Below are positions 51,505 through 61,507 of a stretch of DNA of 64,000 bases, in pieces; position 1 is the first letter of the stretch; each line of letters opens with the position of its first letter. Source of the stretch: Roseateles sp. (lineage in GTDB: Bacteria; Pseudomonadota; Gammaproteobacteria; Burkholderiales; Burkholderiaceae_C). A model generated the notes under the pieces. That model did no database searches, was not told the origin of the DNA, and saw only the letters and a list, made by a program, of their open reading frames with translations. The stretch spans positions 1 to 64,000 of the forward strand of contig JAEUPJ010000033.1 of assembly GCA_016790285.1 (NCBI GenBank), read 5' to 3'. Both the position numbers and the translations under genes were made by a program.

Positions 51505-52562
51505 GCCCAGGCGTCCTGCATCAGGCGGCGGAAGTTGCCGCCCAGGATCTTGTCGATGCGCGCGCCGCTGTGCCCGCGCAGGGCGAGCCGCTCGGCCAGC
51601 TCCACGAACTGCGTGGGGCCGCACAGGTCGGGCAGGAACAGGCTCACGTCGGCCGACTCGCCCGGCGCACCGATGCCCATGCGGCGCCTCAACTCGGTCT
51701 CGGCAGCCAGCATGGCGCGGTAGGCGGCCAGGTCGTCGATGGCGGTGGTGCCGCCATCGGTGCCGATGCCGACGTGGTCTTCACCGCACGCGTCCAGCGC
51801 ATGCTCCAGGTGCGCGATCAGGTCGGCCGACATCGGCTGGCCGGCCAGCCGCAGATAGGGCATGAAGTACAGCCCCACCACGCCGCCGCGCTCGGCCAGC
51901 AGGCGCAGCTCCACGTCGCTCTTGTTGCGAGGGTGGTCGGCCACCGCGCGACAGCCGGTGTGCGTGATGGCCAGCGGCCGGCGCGCCTCGCGCAGGGCGT
52001 CCAGGCAGGTGCGCTCGCTGCTGTGGCTCAGGTCCACGAGCACGCGCTCGGCTTGCAGCCGCGCGACGACCTCGGCGCCGAAGGGCGTGAGCCCGGTGTC
52101 ATCGGGCACCGTCGCGCCGCAGCCCACGGCGTTGCGGCCGTTGTAGGTGAGCTGGATCACGCGCACGCCAAGGCCGGCGAACAGCGCGATGCGCTCGGCG
52201 CTGTGGCCCAGCATCTCGGTGTTCTGGAAGCCGTAGATGACGCCGATCTGGCCCGCCGCGCGGGCGGCGTCGATGTCGGCCACGGTGTGCACCTTGCGCA
52301 ACTGCTGCGGCCGCGCGCGGATGAAGGCGTCCCAGCCGGCGATGTCGGCCACCGTGGCCTCGAAGGGCTCGGCGCTGCCGGCCACGTGGCCGAGCGTGAT
52401 GTTGACGGCAGTCAGCCCCGCGGCGTGTGCATCAGCCAGCGAGCGCTCGTCCACGCCCTGGCCGGTGCTCGTGTAGGCCATGGCCTGGCGGTCGCCAGCG
52501 CTGGGCTGGATGCTGAGGTTGGGGTTGTCGAGCACGCCCAGGGCGTTGATGACGATGTTCAT
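51501..52562 (-). CDS. M19 membrane-dipeptidase family protein, atypical N-terminus
   Basis: A 353-residue renal-dipeptidase-like protein. VDLSHSSERT, ITHTGCRAV, GVVGLYFMPYL and VGIGTDGG carry the later metal and substrate residues. The usual N-terminal metal motif DxHxD is absent; the corresponding start reads INALGVLDNPNLS. This marks an M19 subgroup of uncertain activity. No signal peptide. It overlaps both neighbours by ATGA. Dipeptidase activity is inferred from family only. Confidence 0.82.
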   Translation of the reverse strand: MNIVINALGVLDNPNLSIQPSAGDRQAMAYTSTGQGVDERSLADAHAAGLTAVNITLGHVAGSAEPFEATVADIAGWDAFIRARPQQLRKVHTVADIDAARAAGQIGVIYGFQNTEMLGHSAERIALFAGLGVRVIQLTYNGRNAVGCGATVPDDTGLTPFGAEVVARLQAERVLVDLSHSSERTCLDALREARRPLAITHTGCRAVADHPRNKSDVELRLLAERGGVVGLYFMPYLRLAGQPMSADLIAHLEHALDACGEDHVGIGTDGGTTAIDDLAAYRAMLAAETELRRRMGIGAPGESADVSLFLPDLCGPTQFVELAERLALRGHSGARIDKILGGNFRRLMQDAWA

Positions 52563-53833
52563 GGTTTGGGTCGCAGGAAAGGGAGCACCACGAGGCAGCT
52601 CAGGCCGACGAGGGCGTCCAGGCCGAGTGTCGCGGCATAACCCCAATGCTGCACGGCATAGCCCTGCCAGACGAGGCTGTAGCTGATGGACAGGTTGGTG
52701 AGTGCCATGTAGGCGGCGAACTGCGTGGCCGCGACCGCCGGCTGCGTGATGCCCATGAACACCGCCACGCGCGCGCCGTAGATGAAGCCGAACAGCCCGT
52801 TGTAGGCCAGCACCGCCGCCATGAAGGCCGTGACGAGCGCCGCGGGCGCCGCCTGCCCCGGCGCCCAGCCGTGCTGCTGCAAGGCCAGCATCAGCGCGAG
52901 CCCCGGCAGGCTCAGCAGCACGACATAGCTCGCCAGCGCCCGGCGCAGCGGCAGCCGGTCGGACAGCCAGCCGCCAAGCACGCAGGTCACGGCCGTGGCC
53001 GCCTGCGACGCGGCGGCCAGCCCGCCGATCTGGTCGTTGCTCAGGCCGAGGTCCACGGCCAGGTTGGCCTGCAGCCCCCGCGCCAGCGCCATCGCCGAGA
53101 TGGGCAGCACGCCGAAGAGCAGCCCCGCAAAGGCCAGCCGCGAGCCGAACAGCGCGCGCAGCGCCTCGCGCACGAACCCGCCCACCTCGCCGGCCACGGC
53201 GCCGAGGCCCCCTTGCACCCGCGGCGGCACGGCCTCGACGTTCTCCCGCATCGGCAGCACGACGAACGTCATCACCGCCAGGATCAGCACCGCGATCACC
53301 CCGATGCTGCCCGGCAGCCCGATGCGCCCGACCAGCAGCAGCGCCCCGCCGCCACCCATCAGCACGCCCAGCGACTGCCCGCCGAACATCATGCCGCTGG
53401 CAAAGGCCCGCTCGTCTTCGTGCACGGTGGTGACGGCCAGCGCGTCCACCGCCACGTCCTGCACCGCGCCAAACAGGTTGTGCACGAACAGCAGTGCGGT
53501 GAAGACGCCGAGCTGCGTGGCGAGATCGAACTGGGCCAAGGGCAGCAGCGTCAGCACCATCATCGACTGCGCCGCCAGGATCCAGCCGCGGCGCGGGCCG
53601 AGCCGGCGCGAGGCGATGAGGTCCACGAAGGGGCCATAGACCCACTTGAAGGCCCAGGGCAGCAAGGTCAGCGCGAGGAAGCCGCCGATCTCCGCCGTGC
53701 CCACGCCCTGCCGGCGCAGCAGCGTGGCCACCGTCGTCATCGCGAAGCCGACGGGCAGGCCCTCGGTCAGGTACATCAGGAAGAAGGCCGCGATACGCCC
53801 CTTGCGGGTCGCCAGCAGGTTCGGCAGTCGCAT
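52559..53833 (-). CDS. AmpG-like MFS permease
   Basis: A 424-residue transporter with about 12 TM helices. LMYLTEGLPVGFAMTTVATLLRRQGV near 18-43 is the AmpG-like start (EGLPxG), with PWAFKWVYGPFVD after it. AmpG proteins import muropeptides. The ATG at 53833 is preferred because GGAGGGG is 9 bp upstream. First gene of the permease / M19 / amidohydrolase / RidA operon, which looks like an uptake-and-cleavage unit for peptides or cell-wall fragments. Confidence 0.85.
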   Translation of the reverse strand: MRLPNLLATRKGRIAAFFLMYLTEGLPVGFAMTTVATLLRRQGVGTAEIGGFLALTLLPWAFKWVYGPFVDLIASRRLGPRRGWILAAQSMMVLTLLPLAQFDLATQLGVFTALLFVHNLFGAVQDVAVDALAVTTVHEDERAFASGMMFGGQSLGVLMGGGGALLLVGRIGLPGSIGVIAVLILAVMTFVVLPMRENVEAVPPRVQGGLGAVAGEVGGFVREALRALFGSRLAFAGLLFGVLPISAMALARGLQANLAVDLGLSNDQIGGLAAASQAATAVTCVLGGWLSDRLPLRRALASYVVLLSLPGLALMLALQQHGWAPGQAAPAALVTAFMAAVLAYNGLFGFIYGARVAVFMGITQPAVAATQFAAYMALTNLSISYSLVWQGYAVQHWGYAATLGLDALVGLSCLVVLPFLRPKP

Positions 53834-54006
53834 CGCCCGGATCCCCTCCACACGCATTGCGGTCGGGCGATTCTGGGAGGCGCCGGGGGCACGCGAGCCC
53901 CGAGGTTCCACCAGCGCGCAACGCGCAACCCGCGGCGCGCTCACGCGCTGGCACCCCGAGGCCGGGGTAAACCATGTGAAGAGAATGGACCGGCTGCGCT
54001 ATCTTT

Positions 54007-54025
54007 ATTGAACCGCTGTTTCATT
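54007..54025. promoter_or_regulatory. KdgR-like operator candidate
   Basis: ATTGAACC (54007-54014) and GTTTCATT (54018-54025) form an imperfect palindrome matching 6 of 8 positions around GCT. It resembles enterobacterial KdgR sites (ATGAAAC..GTTTCAT). It lies just before the KDG kinase gene, in place to block its transcription, and TATCTT at 54000-54005 could be the -10. Confidence 0.45.
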
Positions 54026-54068
54026 TTCGATTTCCGTGAACCTTTCTCCTGGGGCCAATCACCGGCCC

Positions 54069-54998
54069 GTGTCGATTGCCGCCCTGGGCGAATGCATGCT
54101 CGAACTCCAGGGCCAAGCCTTCGGGCAGCTGCGCCAGAGCTTCGGCGGCGACACGCTGAACACCGCCGTCTACCTCGCCCGCTGCGGCGGCGGCCAGCTG
54201 CGCGTGCACTACGCCACGGCCCTGGGCGACGACAGCCTGAGCGCCGGCCTGCTGGAGCGCTGGGCGGCCGAGGGCGTGCACACCGGCCTCGTGCAGCGCC
54301 TGCCCGGGCGGCTGCCGGGCCTGTATCTCATCGAACTGGACGACGGCGGCGAGCGGCGCTTTCACTACTGGCGCGGCCAGGCGGCGGCGCGCGCCTACTT
54401 CGACACCGCCACCACGGCGCTGGAGGAGCAGGCCGATGCGCTGGACGCGCTCTACCTGTCGGGCATCAGCCTGGCCATCCTGCCGCCCTCGGGCCGCGAG
54501 CGCGTGCTCGCGCTGATGGCGCACATGCGGGCCGCCGGCAAGGTGGTGGCCTTCGACAACAACTACCGCCCGCGGCTGTGGGAGTCGGTCGCCGACGCGC
54601 GCTACTGGTACGGCCGCGCCTTCGCCACGGCGAGCATCGCCCTCATCACCGCCGACGACCACCAGGCCCTGCACGGCCTGCCGAGCCTCGAAGCCGCGGT
54701 CAGCGCCGCGCAGGCCCTGCCGGTGGAAGAAGTGGCCATCAAGCGCGGGTCGCTGCCGACCGTGATCGGCGGCGACGGCACCTGGCAGGAGGTGGCGACC
54801 GAAGCCGTGGCCCGCGTGGTGGACACCACCGCCGCAGGCGACTCCTTCGCCGCCGGCTACCTCAGCCAGCGCCTGCGCGGCGCCGCGCCGGCCGAAGCGG
54901 CCGCCTTCGGCAACCGGCTGGCCGCACGCGTCATCCAGCACCCCGGCGCGCTCATCCCGCGGGACGCCATGCAAGACCTCCTCGCCCCCGTCGGATAA
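54069..54998 (+). CDS. kdgK: 2-keto-3-deoxygluconate kinase (PfkB family)
   Basis: A 309-residue sugar kinase, or 320 if started at GTG 54036. The start at GTG 54069 gives SIAALGECMLEL, matching KdgK N-termini. The ATP/anion-hole motif is DTTAAGDSFAAGYL near 257-270 with the catalytic Asp. It phosphorylates KDG formed from pectin-derived galacturonate, feeding KDPG aldolase. First gene of the pectin locus, 4 bp before a pectate lyase. Other PfkB sugars remain possible. Confidence 0.85.
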   Translation: MSIAALGECMLELQGQAFGQLRQSFGGDTLNTAVYLARCGGGQLRVHYATALGDDSLSAGLLERWAAEGVHTGLVQRLPGRLPGLYLIELDDGGERRFHYWRGQAAARAYFDTATTALEEQADALDALYLSGISLAILPPSGRERVLALMAHMRAAGKVVAFDNNYRPRLWESVADARYWYGRAFATASIALITADDHQALHGLPSLEAAVSAAQALPVEEVAIKRGSLPTVIGGDGTWQEVATEAVARVVDTTAAGDSFAAGYLSQRLRGAAPAEAAAFGNRLAARVIQHPGALIPRDAMQDLLAPVG

Positions 54999-55002
54999 AC
55001 CC

Positions 55003-56319
55003 ATGCGCCTGCTCTGGACCCTGGCCCTCTTCACGGGCCTGTGCCATGCCCAAGGCAGCAGCCCGCTGCACCCCGCCACCTATGTGCACAGCGGCTGGGC
55101 GCAGACGACGGGCGGCCAGGGCGGCAAGGTCATCCGCGTGACGACGCTCGCCGCCGAAGGACCCGGCAGCCTCAAGGCCGCACTGGACACCCCCGGGCCG
55201 CGCATCGTCGTGTTCGAGGTGGGCGGCGTCATCGACCTGGGTGGCAAGAGCTGGCCCCTGCGCGAAGGCCGCATCACCATCGCCGGCCAGACGGCCCCCG
55301 ACCCCGGCATCACCCTGGTCAAGGGCGAGCTGGAGGTGGCCGCCAAGGACGTGATCGTCCAGCACATCAGCATCCGCCCGGGCGCCTACGGCCGCCCCAA
55401 GCGCAGCGGCAACGACCACGACGGCCTGTCCACCGCCACGGGGGCCGCGCGCGTGATCGTCGACCACTGCAGCTTCTCGTGGGCGACCGACGAGAACCTC
55501 TCCACCAGCGGCAAGCGCTTCGAGGGCGCCACGCCCGACGACTGGCGCGAAGCCACCTCGCACGCCATCACCTACAGCCACAACCTCATCTACGAGGGCC
55601 TGGGCGAGGCGGTGCACCTCAAGGGCGAGCACAGCAAGGGCAGCCTGATCCACGACAACGTCACGCAGGTCCTGCTGCTGGGCAACATCTACGCGTCCAA
55701 CCGCGAGCGCAATGCGCTCTTCAAGGGCGGCGCGTGGGGCGCCATGGTCAACAACCTGATCTACAACCCCGGCTGGCGCGCCGTCCACTACAACCTCATC
55801 GCCCACGAGTGGGTGGGCCGCGCCTACCAGACCGGCAAGATCACGCTGGCCGGCAACGTCTACCGCGCCGGGCCTGGCACCGAGCGCAACCTGCCGCTCT
55901 TCACGCTCGGCGGCGTGGGCGACGTGCAGCTCTTCGAGCAGGACAACCTCGCGCTGGACCGCCAGGGCCAGCCGCTGCCGCTGACCGGCCGCTACACCAG
56001 CAGCAGCGCGCAGATCATCCCGGCGCGCGAGCCCTACCTGCCCGCGGGCCTGACCTGGGTCGCCCCGCGCGAGCTGGAGAAGCTGCTGCCGCTGTACGTC
56101 GGCGCCCGCCCCTGGGCGCGTGACCCGCTGGACTTCAAGCAACTCTCCGACATCGCCGAGGACCGCGGCCAGCTCGTCAACGACGAGACCGACAACAACC
56201 CCGACGGCCTGCCGCGTCGCAAGGCCACGCAGCGCCCGTTCGTGGAGGCCGACTGGAACCTGGCCGACATGAGCCCGAAGGCGGGCTGGGCGTCGCTGTT
56301 CACGCAAGTGTCGAAATGA
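55003..56319 (+). CDS. Pectate lyase (PL1-like)
   Basis: A 438-residue secreted lyase. Signal LLWTLALFTGLCHA. Parallel beta-helix pattern with GPGSLKAALDTPGPRIVVFEVGGVIDL in segments, ITIAGQTAPDPGI near 89-101, VIVDHCSFSWATDENLST near 149-166 giving calcium Asp residues, and HNLIYEGLGE. It cleaves polygalacturonate by beta-elimination. Its C-terminus is closely matched by a second lyase cut at the right window edge. It overlaps the GH43 gene by 4 bp. Confidence 0.9.
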   Translation: MRLLWTLALFTGLCHAQGSSPLHPATYVHSGWAQTTGGQGGKVIRVTTLAAEGPGSLKAALDTPGPRIVVFEVGGVIDLGGKSWPLREGRITIAGQTAPDPGITLVKGELEVAAKDVIVQHISIRPGAYGRPKRSGNDHDGLSTATGAARVIVDHCSFSWATDENLSTSGKRFEGATPDDWREATSHAITYSHNLIYEGLGEAVHLKGEHSKGSLIHDNVTQVLLLGNIYASNRERNALFKGGAWGAMVNNLIYNPGWRAVHYNLIAHEWVGRAYQTGKITLAGNVYRAGPGTERNLPLFTLGGVGDVQLFEQDNLALDRQGQPLPLTGRYTSSSAQIIPAREPYLPAGLTWVAPRELEKLLPLYVGARPWARDPLDFKQLSDIAEDRGQLVNDETDNNPDGLPRRKATQRPFVEADWNLADMSPKAGWASLFTQVSK

Positions 56320-57917
56320 CGGTGCTGCGCCGTGAGCTGCTGGCCCTGCTCGCCGCGCCGCCCGCCTGGGCCGCGGGCGATTGCGCCAACGCCCCCGGCC
56401 AGCCCTACCTGCCCCCCTGCCAGCCCTGGCCGCAGGGCGTCGAGGGCCAGCGGCGGGCCGATCTGGGCGATGGCCGCTACGTCAACCCCGTGCTGTCCGG
56501 CGACCGGCCCGACCCCACGGTGCTGAAGGACGGCGACGACTACTACCTCACCCACTCCAGCTTCGAGGCCGTGCCGGGCCTGCTCATCTGGCACTCGCGC
56601 GACCTCGTCAACTGGCAGCCGCTCACCCATGCCCTGCGCGAGGCCGTGGGCAGCGTCTGGGCGCCGGACCTGTGCAGGCACGGCGGCCGCTACTTCCTCT
56701 ACCTGCCGGTCAAGGCCAGCCCCAACGACATCCTCGTGACCTGGGCCGACCGCATCGAGGGCCCCTGGTCCAAGCCCGAGCCGCTGGGCCTGCATCGCCA
56801 CATCGACCCGACGCATGTGGCCGACGGGCAGGGCCAGCGCTGGCTGTTCCTGTCCGGCGGTGACCGCGTGCGGCTGAGCGACGACGGGCTGCGCGTGGTG
56901 GGCCCGGTCGAGCATGTCTACGACCCCTGGCGCTACCCCGAGGACTGGGACGTCGAGAGCTTCTCGCCCGAGGGCCCCAAGATGCTGCGCCACGGCGGCT
57001 GGTGGCACATGCTGCTGGCCGTGGGCGGCACCGCCGGGCCGCCCACGGGCCACATGGTGATTGCCGCGCGCAGCCGCACGCTCGACGGCCCCTGGGAGCA
57101 GGCCCCCCACAACCCGCTGATGCGCACGCGCTCGCCGCGCGAGCGCTGGTGGTCGCGCGGGCATGGCAGCCTCGTGCAGGGCCCCGCGGGCGACTGGTGG
57201 ATGCTCTACCACGGCTACGAGAACAGTTTTCACACGCTGGGCCGGCAGATGCTGCTGGCCCCGGCACGCTTCAGCGCGGATGGCTGGTTCCACGTCGATG
57301 CCGACGATGGCGCGCCGCTTCTCAAGCCCCAGGGCGGCCGCGCGGTGCCGCACGGCCAGCCGCTCTCCGACGCCTTTGCCGGCACCACGCTCAAGCCCCA
57401 CTGGCAGTTCCTCTCCGGGCGCGACCAGATGGGCCGCGTGCGCGTGGCAGGCGGCCGGCTGCACCTGCGCGCCAGCGGCAGCAAGGGCCCGGGGGACAGC
57501 CCGCCGCTGGGGTTCATCCAGGGCGACCCGGCCTTCGAGATCGAGCTCGACCTTGACCTCGACGACGGCGTGCAGGCCGGCCTTGTCATGTTCTACAGCC
57601 CGCGCCTGTACGCCGGCATGGGGGTCAACGCCCGGAGCTTTCAGCTGCACCGCTACGGGCAGGACATCCGCCCGGTCCCCAAGCCCGCCGGCATCGGCAC
57701 CCGGATGCAGCTCAAGCTGCGCTGCGTGCGGCACGTGCTCACCCTCTTCAGCCGCGCCGACGCGAGCCAGCCCTGGGCCAAGTTCCCGGTGCAGATGGAC
57801 ATCAGCGGCTACCACCACAACACCGCGGGCGGCTTTGCCAGCCTGCGCCCGGCGCTCTACGCGGCCGGCAGCGGGGAAGCCCGCCTCTCGAACCTGCGCT
57901 ACCGCGCCCTCGACTAG
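56316..57917 (+). CDS. Glycoside hydrolase family 43 protein
   Basis: A 533-residue secreted enzyme with a Tat-like start ([16 protein letters not shown]). Five-blade propeller residues: D66 in DRPDPT as base, D118 in WAPDL, and a Glu in SPEGPKM near 219 as acid. A C-terminal beta-sandwich of about 170 residues ([13 protein letters not shown] onward) is typical of GH43 plus DUF1349-like modules. Likely trims arabinose or xylose side chains of pectin. It sits between the lyase and the TRAP genes. Confidence 0.88.
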   Translation: MTVLRRELLALLAAPPAWAAGDCANAPGQPYLPPCQPWPQGVEGQRRADLGDGRYVNPVLSGDRPDPTVLKDGDDYYLTHSSFEAVPGLLIWHSRDLVNWQPLTHALREAVGSVWAPDLCRHGGRYFLYLPVKASPNDILVTWADRIEGPWSKPEPLGLHRHIDPTHVADGQGQRWLFLSGGDRVRLSDDGLRVVGPVEHVYDPWRYPEDWDVESFSPEGPKMLRHGGWWHMLLAVGGTAGPPTGHMVIAARSRTLDGPWEQAPHNPLMRTRSPRERWWSRGHGSLVQGPAGDWWMLYHGYENSFHTLGRQMLLAPARFSADGWFHVDADDGAPLLKPQGGRAVPHGQPLSDAFAGTTLKPHWQFLSGRDQMGRVRVAGGRLHLRASGSKGPGDSPPLGFIQGDPAFEIELDLDLDDGVQAGLVMFYSPRLYAGMGVNARSFQLHRYGQDIRPVPKPAGIGTRMQLKLRCVRHVLTLFSRADASQPWAKFPVQMDISGYHHNTAGGFASLRPALYAAGSGEARLSNLRYRALD

Positions 57918-57927
57918 GAGACATCGC

Positions 57928-58884
57928 ATGAAACACCTGACCACCCTGGCCGCCTTGCTGGCACTGCCCGCCGCCCACGCGCTGGAGCTGAAATCCGCCG
58001 ACGTGCACAACAGCGACGACTACCCCACCGTGGTCGCCGTCAGGCACCTGGGCCAGGTGCTGGCCAAGAGCAGCGGCGGCGCGCTCACCGTCAAGGTCTT
58101 CAACAAGGGCGCGCTGGGCAGCGAGAAGGAGACGGTCGACCAGGTCAAGCTCGGCGCGTTGGCGATGACGCGCGTCAACCTCGGCCAGCTCACCGCCATG
58201 TGCCCGAAGACGCTGGTGCCGGCCCTTCCCTTCCTGTTCCGCGACACCGGCCACATGCGCCGCGCCTACGACGGCGCGCCTGGCGCCGAGATCCTCAAGG
58301 CCTGCGAGCACCAGGGCATGGTGGGCCTGGCGCTGTACGACTCGGGCGCGCGCTCCATTTATGCGCGCAAGCCCGTCAAGACGCTGGCCGACGTGAAGGG
58401 CCTGAAGATCCGCGTGCAGCAGACCGAACTCTGGGTGGCGGCCATGACGGCGCTGGGTGCCAACCCCTCGCCCATGCCCATCGGCGAGGTCTACACCGGC
58501 CTCAAGACCAGCCTCATCGACGCCGCCGAGAACAACGTGCCCAGCTACGAGGGCTTCCGCCACTTCGAGGCGGCCAAGTTCTACAGCCGCACCGAGCACG
58601 CCATGACGCCGGACGCGCTGTTCATCAGCAAGAAGGTCTGGGACAAGCTCAAGCCCGAGCAGCAGGCGCAACTGCGCGAAGCGGCCAAGGCTTCGGTCAC
58701 CGTCCAGCGCGAGCGCTGGGACGCGCAGGAGGCCAAGGCGCTGGCGACCGTGAAGGCCGCCGGTGCCGAGATCATCGAACCCGACCGCGAAGCCTTCCGC
58801 AAGGCGGTGCAGCCGGTCGTCGCGAAGTTCGTCAGCACGCCCGAGCTGCAGGCCCTGGTGAAGTCCATCCAGGACACGAAATGA
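57928..58884 (+). CDS. dctP: TRAP transporter solute-binding protein
   Basis: A 318-residue periplasmic DctP family protein. Signal [18 protein letters not shown]; then [29 protein letters not shown] with the ligand-binding Arg, and [16 protein letters not shown]. It binds an organic acid, here probably galacturonate or an unsaturated oligogalacturonide. GGAGA precedes the ATG at 57928. It overlaps the small TRAP subunit by 4 bp. Confidence 0.92.
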   Translation: MKHLTTLAALLALPAAHALELKSADVHNSDDYPTVVAVRHLGQVLAKSSGGALTVKVFNKGALGSEKETVDQVKLGALAMTRVNLGQLTAMCPKTLVPALPFLFRDTGHMRRAYDGAPGAEILKACEHQGMVGLALYDSGARSIYARKPVKTLADVKGLKIRVQQTELWVAAMTALGANPSPMPIGEVYTGLKTSLIDAAENNVPSYEGFRHFEAAKFYSRTEHAMTPDALFISKKVWDKLKPEQQAQLREAAKASVTVQRERWDAQEAKALATVKAAGAEIIEPDREAFRKAVQPVVAKFVSTPELQALVKSIQDTK

Positions 58885-59375
58885 GCGCCTACACCCGCCT
58901 TTGCGCGGCCCTGTCACGCTGGTCGCTGCGCGCGGCCGTGCTCGGCCTGGTCGTGCTCGTCATCTGCGTGCAGTGGCAGGTGCTGGGCCGCTACGTGCTC
59001 AACGACTCGCCCACCTGGACCGAGCCCTTCGCACTGCTGCTGGTGCTCTACATCACGGGGCTCGCCGTGGCCGTCGGCGTGCGCGATGCCGGCCACCTGG
59101 GCATGGAATCCATCGTGGCGCTGCTGCCCCGCGCGGCGCAGCGCGTGGCCGAGGGCCTCATCCACCTGTGCGTGATGGCCTTCGCCGTGTTGCTGGGCGT
59201 GGCCGGCTGGGAGTGGCTCACGCTGAAGTGGGACGAACCCAAGCCCATGCTCGGCGTGCCCGAGGGGCTGGACTACCTGCCGCTGGTGATTGCCGGCGTG
59301 CTCATCGTGCTGTTCTGCATCGAGCACCTCATCGCGCTGTGGCGCGGTGACACCGTCCAGGAAGCGGGGGTCTGA
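58881..59375 (+). CDS. dctQ: TRAP transporter small permease
   Basis: A 164-residue protein with four TM helices. [28 protein letters not shown] near 31-58 is the DctQ signature (in two parts), followed by [13 protein letters not shown]. It pairs with the large permease for sodium-driven uptake. ATG at 58881 overlaps dctP; 1 bp separates its stop from the dctM start. Confidence 0.92.
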   Translation: MSAYTRLCAALSRWSLRAAVLGLVVLVICVQWQVLGRYVLNDSPTWTEPFALLLVLYITGLAVAVGVRDAGHLGMESIVALLPRAAQRVAEGLIHLCVMAFAVLLGVAGWEWLTLKWDEPKPMLGVPEGLDYLPLVIAGVLIVLFCIEHLIALWRGDTVQEAGV

Positions 59376-59376
59376 C

Positions 59377-60681
59377 GTGGAAGGCATGGAACTCTGGGTC
59401 ATGTGCGGCAGCTTCGTGCTGCTGCTCCTGCTGGGCGTGCCGGTGGCCTTCGCCATCGGGCTGTCCTGCGTCGCCACGGCCTTCGCGGCCGACCTGCCCA
59501 TGGCCATCGTCTTCCAGAAGATGGTGGGCGGCATGCAGGTGTTCTCCTTCCTCGCGATCCCGTTCTTCATCTTCGCGGGTGAGCTGATGCTGCATGGCGG
59601 CATCGCCGAGCGCATCGTCGTGTTCGCCAACCGCCTGGTGGGCCATGTGCGCGGCGGCCTGGGCATGAGCAACGTGCTGGGCTGCACGCTCTTCGGCGGT
59701 GTGGCCGGCTCGCCGCTGGCCGATGTGTCCGCCATGGGCTCGGTCATGATCCCGCTCATGAAGCGCGAGGGCTACGACGCCGACTACGCCGTCAACGTGA
59801 CCACGCACGCAGCGCTCGTGGGCGCGCTGATGCCCACTTCGCACAACCTCATCATCTACGTGCTGGCCACGGCGGGCATCGCGGCGGTGAGCGTGTTCAA
59901 CCTCATCCTGGCCGCGCTGCTGCCCGCGGTGCTGCTGACCCTCGCCAACCTCGTGGCGGCCTACGGCGTGGCCGTCAAGCGCGGCTACCCCACCCACGGC
60001 GCCTTCCCCGGCTGGGGGGCGGTGTTCTCGGCCTTCGTCGCAGCCCTGCCGGGGTTGTTGGTCATCGCCATCATCCTGGGCGGCATCCTGAGCGGCGTGT
60101 TCACCGCCACCGAGTCGGCCGCCACGGCCGTGTGCTGGGCGCTGCTGGTCACGGGCGTGGCCTACAAGTCGCTGTCCTGGCAGGGCTTCCTGGCGGCCTG
60201 CGCCAAGGCGTGCAAGACAACGGGTGTCGTGCTGCTGCTGATCGGCATCTCGTCGGCTTTCGGCTACTTCCTGGCGCTCTACGAAGTGCCCCAGAAGACG
60301 GGCGACTGGCTGGCGCAGATGAGCGGCAACCAGGCGTGGCTCATCTTCCTGTGGGTGAACGTGCTGCTGTTCGTGCTGGGCACCTTCCTGGACATGGCGG
60401 CCACCATCCTGATCTGCACGCCCATCTTCCTGCCCATCTGCATGAAGGCCGGCATGGACCCGACGCAGTTCGGCATCGTCATGCTGCTGAACTGCGCGCT
60501 GGGCCTGAACACGCCGCCCGTGGGCAGCACGCAGTTCGTCGGCTGCGCGATCGGGGGCGTTAGCGTCGGGCAGGTCATGCGCTCGATTGCGCCGTTCTAT
60601 GGCGCGCTGCTCGTCACGCTGCTGGCCGTGACCTACATCCCGGCGCTGTCGCTGGCGTTGCCGCGGTGGATCGGCAGCTGA
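59377..60681 (+). CDS. dctM: TRAP transporter large permease
   Basis: A 434-residue membrane protein with about 12 TM helices. GVPVAFAIGLSC near the start, FFIFAGELMLHGGIAERIV, FGGVAGSPLADVSAMGSVMIP and LNTPPVGSTQFVGCAIG are DctM hallmarks. The GTG at 59377 has GGGGG upstream; the ATG at 59386 would put the ribosome site too close. Last gene of the plus-strand pectin/TRAP operon. Confidence 0.92.
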   Translation: MEGMELWVMCGSFVLLLLLGVPVAFAIGLSCVATAFAADLPMAIVFQKMVGGMQVFSFLAIPFFIFAGELMLHGGIAERIVVFANRLVGHVRGGLGMSNVLGCTLFGGVAGSPLADVSAMGSVMIPLMKREGYDADYAVNVTTHAALVGALMPTSHNLIIYVLATAGIAAVSVFNLILAALLPAVLLTLANLVAAYGVAVKRGYPTHGAFPGWGAVFSAFVAALPGLLVIAIILGGILSGVFTATESAATAVCWALLVTGVAYKSLSWQGFLAACAKACKTTGVVLLLIGISSAFGYFLALYEVPQKTGDWLAQMSGNQAWLIFLWVNVLLFVLGTFLDMAATILICTPIFLPICMKAGMDPTQFGIVMLLNCALGLNTPPVGSTQFVGCAIGGVSVGQVMRSIAPFYGALLVTLLAVTYIPALSLALPRWIGS

Positions 60682-60692
60682 ATCGCGCCGCC

Positions 60693-61460
60693 TCAGGCGC
60701 CCGGGTAGCGGGCCAGCACCTGCTGCCACTGCGGCCGCTGGCGCGCCCGCTGCACGCCCTGGTTGAGCCGCTTGAGCAGCTCGGGGCGCTGCTGCAGCAC
60801 ATGGCGGCTCACGAAAATGTGCACCGGGCTCACCGCCAGCTCCAGCACCACCTTCAGCGGCTCGCCGGGATGGCGCTCGGCACGGTGCAGCAGGGTCACG
60901 GGGTCGTCGATGACGTACTCGACCCGGCGCCCGCGCAGTGCGGAGAGCGTCAGGTCATTCGCGTACAGCGGCACGAGCAACGCCGCCAATTCGGGGTCCT
61001 CGAGCGCCTGCCGCACGGCAGCGGGAAACGTCACGCCACGGATGAAACCCACCCGCACGCCGCGGCCCTTGAGGTCGGCCAGGCGGCGTACGGGCGGCGC
61101 CTCGGGCCCCAGCGCCATCAGGGCGACACGCTCCTGGCGGTACGCCTGCGTGAACTCGCCGAACGCCTGCCGCTCCGGGGACGGCGTGGCCGAGCCCATC
61201 AAGTCGAGCTCGCCCTGGGCGATGTCGGGCACCTGCCGGGCCCAGGGGCGCCGCGACCACACGAGCGTCTCGCCCGCCTCCTGGGCGATCAACTCCAGCA
61301 GCTCCACATCCAGCCCCTGCGGCTGGCCGTTCTCGCCACGGCCCTGGAACGGCGGGTAGTCGCTCCACGCGATGCGCAGCGGCGCATGCCCCTCGCCCAG
61401 CGCCCTGGCGGCAGGCAGCGTCAGCGCAAACAGGCAGGCATGGCGGCGATGAAGCTTCAC
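60693..61460 (-). CDS. Periplasmic substrate-binding protein (SBP_bac_3 type)
   Basis: A 255-residue protein with signal LHRRHACLFALTLPAARA and the family-3 fold: LRIAWSDYPPFQ near 28, GLDVELLELIAQEAG, DLMGSATPSPERQAFGEFT, and VGFIRGVTFPAAVRQA. No ABC permease lies nearby, so it may be a stand-alone sensor-like binding protein. It converges on dctM with an 11-bp gap and diverges from the hydrolase at 61508. A role in the pectin locus is uncertain. Confidence 0.82.
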   Translation of the reverse strand: MKLHRRHACLFALTLPAARALGEGHAPLRIAWSDYPPFQGRGENGQPQGLDVELLELIAQEAGETLVWSRRPWARQVPDIAQGELDLMGSATPSPERQAFGEFTQAYRQERVALMALGPEAPPVRRLADLKGRGVRVGFIRGVTFPAAVRQALEDPELAALLVPLYANDLTLSALRGRRVEYVIDDPVTLLHRAERHPGEPLKVVLELAVSPVHIFVSRHVLQQRPELLKRLNQGVQRARQRPQWQQVLARYPGA

Positions 61461-61507
61461 CCCCGGACTCTCTCACAGCGCCACGGTTTCGGCCGTCCTG
61501 ACAGACC

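Noticed and set aside
54007-54069. Fourth ECF promoter copy starting at ATTGAACCG
   Set aside because: The -35 is similar, but nothing like GYACWCACG lies 15 bp downstream; the KdgR-like palindrome explains the sequence better.
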